This document shows positions 1 to 12,200 of a stretch of 64,000 nucleotides of DNA, one piece after another (the first letter of the stretch is position 1; each line of letters begins with the position of its first letter). Position numbers and translations under genes: made by a program. The DNA comes from Arenicola marina (lineage: Eukaryota > Annelida > Polychaeta > Arenicolidae): positions 43,368,811 through 43,432,810 of the forward strand of contig OZ025255.1 of the NCBI GenBank assembly GCA_964019135.1, read 5' to 3'. The notes beneath the pieces were generated by a model. That model searched no databases and had not been told where the DNA came from. It saw nothing but the letters and a program-made list of their open reading frames with translations.

Positions 1-84
1 ATGTGGAAAGACTCAACAAAGAAACTGTTTTGTGTTTACACAATTTGTACTTATTTTATTTCTGCTTACAGACCGCCAATCACC

Positions 85-246
85 ATGCCAACAATATTAA
101 TGTTGGATTGTTCCCTGTCAATGACACGTCCAGTGCATTCAGGAGAAACCAAGGAGGAATTTGATCGTCGCAGCTTGGCCATTAGTGGTATTTCAACATT
201 CCTTGATTACCTCACTGCTAAGTGCAAGTTGGAATTTGTCTCTTTG
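85..246 (+). CDS. INTS14: INTS14 coding exon 1
   Basis: Residues 1-54. Contains the VWA metal-binding motif DCSLS and ends KLEFVSL before the donor GTGAGT at 247. Ends in phase 0. Confidence 0.95.
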
Positions 247-3200
247 GTGAGTAGTATCTGCATCTGAATATTTCCTGAAGAATTTGTATCAACATCTTTA
301 CTCTGTGCCATGTGAGAAAGGCAAGGTAACATGCTAAGAGGCACATTATAAAATTAATTAAACATAAATTCAATTAAAAAGTTAAATTATGGTGATACAT
401 AAACTCCTAAAAGCAAATACTGCATTTAATTCATGGTTACGATCACCCTATAATTTGTGTCCATGTCTTTGTTGCCTTGCTCAAGGGAGATAATGTCCAG
501 TATTGTCTATCTAAGATAGGAGAGCCTCCCTAGCTCAGCTGGTTAGCAAGCTGAGCTGCAGATCAACATGTCATAGGTTCAAACCCAGGAGGCTTTTTGG
601 CCCAATGCGCACAGCAGCGGTATAAAACACTCAGCACTTGATTTTTTTGTCTCTATTACATCATTTTAATGTGGTTTTCCTGGTTATAGGTTGAGTTTTC
701 GGCGATGTGGGTTCAGAGCGTGCCCTTTACTCGCGACTACGACCAGGTGAAAGCGGCGCTCAGCAAGACCACTGAAAACTTCCTCTTCAACAAGACTTGT
801 ATTGAGACCGCCTTGGCTGGGATCAGCGCGCCAGTCATTGAGGAGTGGGGTTACAACTCAACGTGTCAGGTAGGTAATCCCTGCCTTGGCCTCTCTTCTA
901 CGCCCACTAAATTATGAAAAATGCGAGCTCACTACCTGCATATTGTTGTGTGTTATGTACCTCGGCATAGCAGGCAAAAACAAACTAATACTCATTTATA
1001 TGTATATGCTTAATATGATGTTTATAAGCTGTGCACTTGTTATGCATTGCCTTCCACATCGTACAATGGCAACTCGTCTGAGCTTGATGACGCTTATAAA
1101 TATTTTGTTTTGTTTTTGTAAACTTCATTTATTTAGCGAGGTTATAAGCAGCGCATACACATCTTAATTACTACCTCGAAATTGTATCGCATGCAGTAGA
1201 ATCTATCACAAGCAATGAAGGATAATTGATACCTCAAAAACATTTTAGTATGCTACCTCCATGAAAACACTGGCGAATATTTTAATTTGCATCGGACTCC
1301 TTCATTGTGTCCGGAGGTTCCGTGGCCATACTTAGCCTACCGGTATTTTCCATAAAAACAGAGTTTATCATTGGGTTCCAAACATTCCCTCCTTCCCTCC
1401 GGGCGCGCTCTCTAGTTATTACTGTTGAACTATGTCCTCTCCTGTCCAGGTGCTGCTGATCACCGATGGCAACACGGGGGTTGGTGAGGGTTCCCTCAAG
1501 CACTCCCTGCAGACGGCTTTCAGCCGCCACCCCTCACCCGACCAGCCCAGGTTCCCGCTGCCCTACCAGTTTCCATGCAAGCTGCACGTGCTCTGCTTGG
1601 CCTCCCATGGCGACCGTCACGCGGAGGCCTCGCTACCGCTCTACCAGAAGTTGATTGACATTAATGGACAGGGCGGGCAGGTCTTCTTGCCAGAGGGACA
1701 GCTGGGCTTGAAGTCTGCCCAGGGTATGTTCACCAAACTGGCGGAGAACTATTATCACCCGTTCTACGGGGTACTCAAGTGCGGAAACCTCAAGTGCAAT
1801 ATGCAGATCTTTCCCGCGCCGGAGGATTATAAAAAGTAAGTTTGATATCCTTTGTAAGCTGTAAGAGTTGAATCTGACCCGTAGAACCGCCAATGCGTGG
1901 GAAAGCGGTTCTACGTATAGTCAACGCTTCTGGGTTTTGTTCGTTGACATACACAGGACCAGTGCAGGCGTAAGGTTCCGTTAAAGCCCAATGAAATGAA
2001 ACCTGCACGCTGCGTAAGCACGTAATAGCCGAGTTGCATAGGTCATTTTGGCGTTGGAAAGATCAACGAGAACGGACAACGTTTATTGGAGCTATGCGCG
2101 CAGAGCGAACTCTGTATCACAAACACATTTTTCACGGTAGTTTTAGGCATAAGGTGTCATGGCGCCACCCAAAGTCAGGTCATTGGCATCAGCTACATCT
2201 GATCGTAACAAAACGGCGAGATCTGTCCCGTGTCCTAAACACACGAGCGTATCACAGCGCAGATTGCGATACCGATCACTCGCTTGTCGGGAGCAGGGTA
2301 ATGATTACCACTAGGAAAATCTATACCACTAAACATAAATCTCAATCTCGGATTGACTCACTTGGCACGCAGGAGAGCGACAAGCGTCGTCTCTTTCGAC
2401 AAACGTTGGAGTAGACGCTGCCAGCCAATCAACAATCTTCTGATATAGAAAAATGCTCTGCCATTTACGGCTGCGTTGACATCGTTCGGGAAAATGAAAT
2501 CTGTCAACAAGGATTGGTTCGCCACTCACTCAGCAGAGATTATTGAAGCCAAAAATGAAAAACACAAACAACACAATCAAAATCCGACAAACACGTATCT
2601 GTTACAGCTGAGGCTGGCGAGAAATGCAGTACAAAAAGCAGCGCGTTATTGCGCCTATCAGTACTGGATAAACCTTTGCGAGGAGATCCAGGAGGCGTCC
2701 GATAGAGGGAATATGCGAGCAATGTATACCGGAATTAAGAAAGCCCTGGGCCCCAAGGTCACTAAAGGTGATTACGGATCGTAGCAAGCAGTTGTCTCGC
2801 TGGGTGGAACACTATGTCTCATTGTACGCGCACGAGTCTCATGTATCGGCAACGGCGCTTGACGCATTACCCCGACTGCCGGTCATAAACGATCTGGACA
2901 GAGTTCCCTCAGTTCGCGAGCTGAGTGATGCAATCGATTTCTTGGGCAGCGGGAAATCGCCTGGCAATGACAGGATTCCCGCTGAATAAATAAAGTGTGG
3001 GAAAACTTTGTTGCTCCCTCATCTTCACCAACTTCTCGTCCTTTGCCGGAACAACCGTATTGTTCCACAGGACATGCGTGATGCGAATATAGTTACTCTA
3101 CAAAAACAAAGGGGACCGGGGTGATTGTAACAATTACCGCGCAATATCACTCTAAATAAGTGTTACTGGTAAGCTCTTCGCCAGAATTGCCTTAAAGAGA

Positions 3201-6200
3201 CTGCAACTTCTTGCTAATAGAGTATATCCTTAAGCGCAGTGTGGATTCAGACCTGGACGATCGACTGTTGACATGATATTTTCGTTGCGTCAACTCCAAG
3301 AGAAATGTAGAGAACAGCACAAGCCCCTCTACCTTGCTTTTGTTGATCTTACCAAGGCTTTTGATGCTGTCAGCCGATCTGGCTTGTACAAAATCTTGTA
3401 GTCTATTGGCTGCCCCCGCAGACTACTTAACCTTATCCGCTCCTTTCATGAACACTCGTTCAACACAGTACAGTTCGACGGAGCTACGTCCGAGAGCTTC
3501 CAAGTCAGAAATGGCGTGAAGCAGGGTTGTATCCTTGCTTTATTTGGCATCTCCTTCTTTATGCTTCTTTATTTGGCATCTCCTTCTTTATGCTTCTTTC
3601 TCACGCATTTAATGAGGATGCGGAGGGTGTTTACCTGCACACCAGATCTGATGGGAAGCTGTAAAACCTTTCAAGATTGCGCGCTAAGTCCAAGCGAAGG
3701 CGCTTCCTAATAAAAGAACTGCTATTCGCTGACGACGGAGCGTTGGTTGCGCACTCAGAAAGCCAGCTGCAGAGACTCATGGATCGGCTCTCAAATGCGT
3801 GTACTTTATTGGCTTTGACTATTAGTGTTAAAAAAACAGTCGTGCTGAGCCAAGGGGCTATCACACCGCCAGTGATTACCCTTAACAAGTTGCCTTTAGA
3901 GGTGGTTAATACGTTTTGTTACCTGGGAAGTACCGTCACGAATAATCTATCCCTGGACGAGGAAATAAATACTCGAATTGGAAAGGCAGCCACCATGTTT
4001 GGTAGGTTGAACAAACGTGCTTGGCGTAATTCAAAACTTACCATTCGCACAAAGATGCTAATCTACAGGGCGTGCGTTCTAAGTAGCTTGCTGTATGGCA
4101 GTGAAACGTGGACTACGTATTGTAGCCAAGGAAGGAAATTGAATAACTTCCATTTTCGTTGCCTGCGAAACATTTTAGGCATATCTTGGCAAGACAAAGT
4201 CACGAATGCTGAAGTGTTAGCCAGGGCCAACCTACCAAGAATTCTTGCTCTTGTGAAGCAAAGTCGTCTGCGTTGGCTTGGGAAAGTTCATCGTATGCAG
4301 GATGAAAGCATTCCTAAGGATGTGCTATACGGTGAACTCGCCGACGGCAAAAGGCCAACTGGACAGCCAAAGCTTAGGTTTAAGGATGTTTGTAAGCGGG
4401 ACATGAAGGCTTTCGGCATTGATCCAGATTCTTGGGAGGATCTGGCATCCCAAAAGAGGGGATGGGCACGTGTCGGGCGTGACGGAATGGCCCACCACGA
4501 CGGGCTTTGGTTTGTGAAACTGGACTTGAAACGCCAATCTAGGCGTCCACCAGCGAGCACAAACCAGGATCTATCGACAGGTCACCGTTGCGATGACTGT
4601 GGTAAGCTCTGTCGATCACAGATAGGCTTTTTCAGTCATAAACGTAAATGCCGTGTTACGAAACTTAAACCAAACAAAGCTGCAAATCCATCGTCTTTCG
4701 CAGACGGACGGATGCCAACAACAACAGAATCCCGCAACAGTGTTTCTGTGGAAGGTTACACCTGCTGGTATACGCGATATAGAGGGTGCTGATTTTATGT
4801 GTTGTTATGTATTTGACGGGATATTGCATTTTGATCCCGTAGCTCTTGTGTGTGTGATAAATCCTTATTTGACAAAAGGTGTTTGGGTCGACACTGCCTA
4901 CACTATAGGAACTGACGGTTATTAATCGTGGAGCCTCTTGTTCAGAATTTGTTTATCGTTGATTGCTTGCAAACCTAAAGGGTTACGGTAACATCATGTG
5001 TAATTAATGTGTCATGTATTGTTGTTTTTTAGGGATCGGGATTTCCATCGAGTCGAGAAATCCATGTCGAGAACTATCGAGATTTGTGGCTTTTTGGATA
5101 CTATAGATTTGGGCAGTCCGCCCTTCACATCCCGACACTTGGTCCTGCCCGTCACTGGTAACGTGGGTGAGTGTCTGAGACTGACCTGATGGGGCGGGCG
5201 GGCGGGGGGCGTGGGGGGAGGGGGCTGGGGGCTGGAGTTAGGGTCTGGATACGGTAGATTTGGTGTAGTTCGCCCTTCACATCCCGACACCTGGTGCTGC
5301 TGAACCCTGACACCCTGTACATATAATGGCAAATGTATACATGTTTGACACGCTCTGTATACATCAGTAAGAAGTTAGCCGTTTGAAACCCCTGTATACA
5401 TGTATGGCAATATAACACCGTATCCTACAGTAATCGGGCCATAACCATTTGAGAAACCCTGTATACACCAATAATAGGCCCTCAGAGACTGTATATATTT
5501 GGGTGGTTGACTAACCTATGGCACGGTGTTGGTCCTCAGAAGGGGACTTCGGGGTCGGGAAGCACGAAATATCCAGAGACGAGGAGGAGGAAACGGACGA
5601 CGGCAAGATAGCGGCCTTCACAGTCTTACTGCATGGCAGTCTGAAGGTGGAGGGTATGGTGGCCCTGACCCAACTGGCGTAAGTGTGAAGGTGGAGGGTA
5701 TGGTGGCCCTGACCCAACTGACGTAAGTGTGAAGGTGGAGGGTATGGTGGCCCTGACCCAACTGGCGTAAGTGTGATGGTGGAGGGTATGGTAGCCCTGA
5801 CCCAACTGGCGTAAGTGTGAAGGTGGAGGGTATGGTGGCCCTGACCCAACTGGCGTAAGTGTGATGGTGGAGGGTATGGTAGCCCTGACCCAACTGGCGT
5901 AAGTGTCAAGGTGGAGGGTATGGTGGCCCTGACCCAACTGGCGTAAGTGTGAAGGTGGAGGGTATGGTGGCCCTGACCCAACTGGCGTAAGTGTGAAGGT
6001 GGAGGGTATGGTAGCCCTGACCCAACTGGCGTAAGTGTGAAGGTGGAGGGTATGGTGGCCCTGACCCAACTGGCGTAAGTGTGAAGGTGGAGGGTATGGT
6101 GGCCCTGACCCAACTGGCGTAAGTGTGAAGGTGGAGGGTATGGTGGCCCTGACCTAACTGGCGTAAGTGTGAAGGTGGAGGGTATGGTAGCCCTGACCCA

Positions 6201-9200
6201 ACTGGCGTAAGTGTGAAGGTGGAGGGTATGGTGGCCCTGACCCAACTGGCGTAAGTGTGAAGGTGGAGGGTATGGTAGCCCTGACCCAACTGGCGTAAGT
6301 GTCAAGGTGGAGGGTATGGTAGCCCTGACCCAACTGGCGTAAGTGTGAAGGTGGAGGGTATGGTGGCCCTGACCCAACTGGCGTAAGTATGAAGGTGGAG
6401 GGTATGGTGGCCCTGACCCAACTGGCGTAAGTGTCAAGGTGGAGGGTATGGTAGCCCTGACCCAACTGGCGTAAGTGTGAAGGTGGAGGGTATGGTGGCC
6501 CTGACCTAACTGGCGTAAGTGTGAAGGTGGAGGGTATGGTAGCCCTGACCCAACTGGCGTAAGTGTGAAGGTGGAGGGTATGGTGGCCCTGACCCAACTG
6601 GCGTAAGTGTGATGGTGGAGGGTATGGTGGCCCTGACCCAACTGGCGTAAGTATGAAGGTGGAGGGTATGGTGGCCCTGACCCAACTGGCGTAAGTGTGA
6701 AGGTGGAGGGTATGGTGGCCCTGACCTAACTGGCGTAAGTATGAAGGTGGAGGGTATGGTGGCCCTGACCCAACTGGCGTAAGTGTGATGGTGGAGGGTA
6801 TGATAGCCCTGACCCAACTGGCGTAAGTGTGAAGGTGGAGGGTATGGTGGCCCTGACCCAACTGGCGTAAGTGTGAAGGTGGAGGGTATGGTTTCCCTGA
6901 CCCAACTGGCGTAAGTGTGAAGGTGGAGGGTATGGTGGCCCTGACCCAACTGGCGTAAGTGTGAAGGTGGAGGGTATGGTTTCCCTGACCCAACTGGCGT
7001 AAGTGTGAAGGTGGAGGGTATGGTGGCCCTGACCCAACTGGCGTAAGTGTGAAGGTGGAGGGTATGGTAGCCCTGACCCAACTGGCGTAAGTGTGAAGGT
7101 GGAGGGTATGGTGGCCCTGACCCAACTGGCGTAAGTCTGAAGGTGGAGGGTATGGTGGCCCTGACCCAACTGGCGTAAGTGTGAAGGTGGAGGGTATGGT
7201 GGCCCTGACCCAACTGGCGTAAGTGTGAAGGTGGAGGGTATGGTGGCCCTGACCCAACTGGCGTAAGTGTGAAGGTGGAGGGTATGGTAGCCCTGACCCA
7301 ACTGGCGTAAGTGTGAAGGTGGAGGGTATGGTGGCCCTGACCTAACTGGCGTAAGTGTGAAGGTGGAGGGTATGGTAGCCCTGACCCAACTGGCGTAAGT
7401 GTGAAGGTGGAGGGTATGGTGGCCCTGACCCAACTGGCGTAAGTGTGAAGGTGGAGGGTATGGTGGCCCTGACCCAACTGGCGTAAGTGTGAAGGTGGAG
7501 GGTATGGTGGCCCTGACCCAACTGGCGTAAGTGTGAAGGTGGAGGGTATGGTGGCCCTGACCTAACTGGCGTAAGTGTGAAGGTGGAGGGTATGGTAGCC
7601 CTGACCTAACTGGCGTAAGTGTGAAGGTGGAGGGTATGGTGGCCCTGACCCAACTGGCGTAAGTGTGAAGGTGGAGGGTATGGTGGCCCTGACCCAACTG
7701 GCGTAAGTCTGAAGGTGGAGGGTATGGTGGCCCTGACCCAACTGGCGTAAGTGTGAAGGTGGAGGGTATGGTGGCCCTGACCCAACTGGCGTAAGTGTGA
7801 AGGTGGAGGGTATGGTGGCCCTGACCCAACTGGCGTAAGTGTGAAGGTGGAGGGTATGGTGGCCCTGACCCAACTGGCGTAAGTATGAAGGTGGAGGGTA
7901 TGGTGGCCCTGACCCAACTGGCGTAAGTATGAAGGTGGAGGGTATGGTGGCCCTGACCCAACTGGCGTAAGTGTGAAGGTGGAGGGTATGGTAGCCCTGA
8001 CCCAACTGGCGTAAGTGTGAAGGTGGAGGGTATGGTGGCCCTGACCCAACTGGCGTAAGTGTGAAGGTGGAGGGTATGGTAGCCCTGACCCAACTGGCGT
8101 AAGTGTGAAGGTGGAGGGTATGGTGGCCCTGACCTAACTGGCGTAAGTGTGAAGGTGGAGGGTATGGTGGCCCTGACCCAACTGGCGTAAGTGTGAAGGT
8201 GGAGGGTATGGTAGCCCTGACCCAACTGGCGTAAGTGTGAAGGTGGAGGGTATGGTGGCCCTGACCCAACTGGCGTGAGGTGTGAAGGTGGAGGGTATGG
8301 TAGCCCTGACCCAACTGGCGTAAGTGTGAAGGTGGAGGGTATGGTGGCCCTGACCCAACTGGCGTGAGGTGTGAAGGTGGAGGGTATGGTGGCCCTGACC
8401 CAACTGGCGTGAGTGTGAAGGTGGAGGGTATGGTGGCCCTGACCCAACTGGCGTGAGGTGTGAAGGTGGAGGGTATGGTGGCCCTGACCCAACTGGCGTA
8501 AGTGTGAAGGTGGAGGGTATGGTAGCCCTGACCCAACTGGCGTAAGTGTGAAGGTGGAGGGTATGGTGGCCCTGACCCAACTGGCGTAAGTGTGAAGGTG
8601 GAGGGTATGGTGGCCCTGAGCCAACTGGCGTAAGTGTGAAGGTGGAGGGTATGGTGGCCCTGACCCAACTGGCGTAAGTGTGAAGGTGGAGGGTATGGTG
8701 GCCCTGACCCAACTGGCGTAAGTGTGAAGGTGGAGGGTATGGTGGCCCTGACCCAACTGGCGTAAGTGTGAAGGTGGAGGGTATGGTGGCCCTGACCCAA
8801 CTGGCGTAAGTGTGAAGGTGGAGGGTATGGTTTCCCTGACCCAACTGGCGTAAGTGTGAAGGTGGAGGGTATGGTGGCCCTGACCCAACTGGCGTAAGTG
8901 TGAAGGTGGAGGGTATGGTGGCCCTGACCCAACTGGCGTGAGGTGTGAAGGTGGAGGGTATGGTTTCCCTGACCCAACTGGCGTAAGTGTGAAGGTGGAG
9001 GGTATGGTGGCCCTGACCCAACTGGCGTAAGTGTGAAGGTGGAGGGTATGGTAGCCCTGACCCAACTGGCGTGAGGTGTGAAGGTGGAGGGTATGGTGGC
9101 CCTGACCCAACTGGCGTGAGGTGTGAAGGTGGAGGGTATGGTGGCCCTGACCCAACTGGCGTAAGTCTGAAGGTGGAGGGTATGGTGGCCCTGACCCAAC

Positions 9201-12200
9201 TGGCGTAAGTGTGAAGGTGGAGGGTATGGTGGCCCTGACCTAACTGGCGTAAGTGTGAAGGTGGAGGGTATGGTGGCCCTGACCCAACTGGCGTAAGTGT
9301 GAAGGTGGAGGGTATGGTGGCCCTGACCCAACTGGCGTAAGTGTGAAGGTGGAGGGTATGGTGGCCCTGACCCAACTGGCGTAAGTGTGAAGGTGGAGGG
9401 TATGGTGGCCCTGACCCAACTGGCGTAAGTGTGAAGGTGGAGGGTATGGTGGCCCTGACCCAACTGGCGTAAGTGTGAAGGTGGAGGGTATGGTGGCCCT
9501 GACCCAACTGGCGTAAGTGTGAAGGTGGAGGGTATGGTTTCCCTGACCCAACTGGCGTAAGTGTGAAGGTGGAGGGTATGGTGGCCCTGACCCAACTGGC
9601 GTAAGTGTGAAGGTGGAGGGTATGGTGGCCCTGACCCAACTGGCGTGAGGTGTGAAGGTGGAGGGTATGGTTTCCCTGACCCAACTGGCGTAAGTGTGAA
9701 GGTGGAGGGTATGGTGGCCCTGACCCAACTGGCGTAAGTGTGAAGGTGGAGGGTATGGTAGCCCTGACCCAACTGGCGTGAGGTGTGAAGGTGGAGGGTA
9801 TGGTGGCCCTGACCCAACTGGCGTGAGGTGTGAAGGTGGAGGGTATGGTGGCCCTGACCCAACTGGCGTAAGTCTGAAGGTGGAGGGTATGGTGGCCCTG
9901 ACCCAACTGGCGTAAGTGTGAAGGTGGAGGGTATGGTGGCCCTGACCTAACTGGCGTAAGTGTGAAGGTGGAGGGTATGGTGGCCCTGACCCAACTGGCG
10001 TAAGTGTGAAGGTGGAGGGTATGGTGGCCCTGACCCAACTGGCGTAAGTGTGAAGGTGGAGGGTATGGTGGCCCTGACCCAACTGGCGTAAGTGTGAAGG
10101 TGGAGGGTATGGTGGCCCTGACCCAACTGGCGTAAGTGTGAAGGTGGAGGGTATGGTGGCCCTGACCCAACTGGCGTAAGTGTGAAGGTGGAGGGTATGG
10201 TGGCCCTGACCCAACTGGCGTAAGTCTGAAGGTGGAGGGTATGGTGGCCCTGACCCAACTGGCGTAAGTGTGAAGGTGGAGGGTATGGTGGCCCTGACCC
10301 AACTGGCGTAAGTGTGAAGGTGGAGGGTATGGTGGCCCTGACCCAACTGGCGTAAGTCTGAAGGTGGAGGGTATGGTTTCCCTGACCCAACTGGCGTAAG
10401 TGTGAAGGTGGAGGGTATGGTGGCCCTGACCCAACTGGCGTAAGTGTGAAGGTGGAGGGTATGGTGGCCCTGACCCAACTGGCGTAAGTGTGAAGGTGGA
10501 GGGTATGGTGGCCCTGACCCAACTGGCGTAAGTGTGAAGGTGGAGGGTATGGTGGCCCTGACCCAACTGGCGTAAGTGTGAAGGTGGAGGGTATGGTGGC
10601 CCTGACCCAACTGGCGTAAGTGTGAAGGTGGAGGGTATGGTGGCCCTGACCCAACTGGCGTAAGTCTGAAGGTGGAGGGTATGGTTTCCCTGACCCAACT
10701 GGCGTAAGTGTGAAGGTGGAGGGTATGGTGGCCCTGACCCAACTGGCGTAAGTGTGAAGGTGGAGGGTATGGTGGCCCTGACCCAACTGGCGTAAGTGTG
10801 AAGGTGGAGGGTATGGTGGCCCTGACCCAACTGGCGTAAGTGTGAAGGTGGAGGGTATGGTGGCCCTGACCCAACTGGCGTAAGTGTGAAGGTGGAGGGT
10901 ATGGTGGCCCTGACCCAACTGGCGTAAGTGTGAAGGTGGAGGGTATGGTGGCCCTGACCCAACTGGCGTAAGTGTGAAGGTGGAGGGTATGGTGGCCCTG
11001 ACCCAACTGGCGTAAGTCTGAAGGTGGAGGGTATGGTTTCCCTGACCCAACTGGCGTAAGTGTGAAGGTGGAGGGTATGGTGGCCCTGACCCAACTGGCG
11101 TAAGTGTGAAGGTGGAGGGTATGGTGGCCCTGACCCAACTGGCGTAAGTGTGAAGGTGGAGGGTATGGTGGCCCTGACCCAACTGGCGTAAGTGTGAAGG
11201 TGGAGGGTATGGTGGCCCTGACCCAACTGGCGTAAGTGTGAAGGTGGAGGGTATGGTGGCCCTGACCCAACTGGCGTAAGTGTGAAGGTGGAGGGTATGG
11301 TGGCCCTGACCCAACTGGCGTAAGTGTGAAGGTGGAGGGTATGGTGGCCCTGACCCAACTGGCGTAAGTGTGAAGGTGGAGGGTATGGTGGCCCTGACCC
11401 AACTGGCGTAAGTGTGAAGGTGGAGGGTATGGTGGCCCTGACCCAACTGGCGTAAGTGTGAAGGTGGAGGGTATGGTGGCCCTGACCCAACTGGCGTAAG
11501 TGTGAAGGTGGAGGGTATGGTGGCCCTGACCCAACTGGCGTAAGTGTGAAGGTGGAGGGTATGGTGGCCCTGACCCAACTGGCGTAAGTCTGAAGGTGGA
11601 GGGTATGGTTTCCCTGACCCAACTGGCGTAAGTGTGAAGGTGGAGGGTATGGTGGCCCTGACCCAACTGGCGTAAGTGTGAAGGTGGAGGGTATGGTGGC
11701 CCTGACCCAACTGGCGTAAGTGTGAAGGTGGAGGGTATGGTGGCCCTGACCCAACTGGCGTAAGTGTGAAGGTGGAGGGTATGGTGGCCCTGACCCAACT
11801 GGCGTAAGTGTGAAGGTGGAGGGTATGGTGGCCCTGACCCAACTGGCGTAAGTGTGAAGGTGGAGGGTATGGTGGCCCTGACCCAACTGGCGTAAGTGTG
11901 AAGGTGGAGGGTATGGTGGCCCTGACCCAACTGGCGTAAGTGTGAAGGTGGAGGGTATGGTGGCCCTGACCCAACTGGCGTAAGTGTGAAGGTGGAGGGT
12001 ATGGTGGCCCTGACCCAACTGGCGTAAGTCTGAAGGTGGAGGGTATGGTGGCCCTGACCCAACTGGCGTAAGTGTGAAGGTGGAGGGTATGGTGGCCCTG
12101 ACCCAACTGGCGTAAGTGTGAAGGTGGAGGGTATGGTGGCCCTGACCCAACTGGCGTAAGTCTGAAGGTGGAGGGTATGGTGGCCCTGACCCAACTGGCG

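Noticed and set aside
523-594. Functional tRNA gene
   Set aside because: The acceptor stem pairs, but anticodon and T stems do not and no sensible anticodon loop is formed; tRNA-derived repeats are common in this window.
3677-4792. 371-codon + strand frame as a host gene
   Set aside because: It is the C-terminal part of a LINE reverse transcriptase with its zinc knuckle, and a second copy exists at 15.9-16.9 kb.
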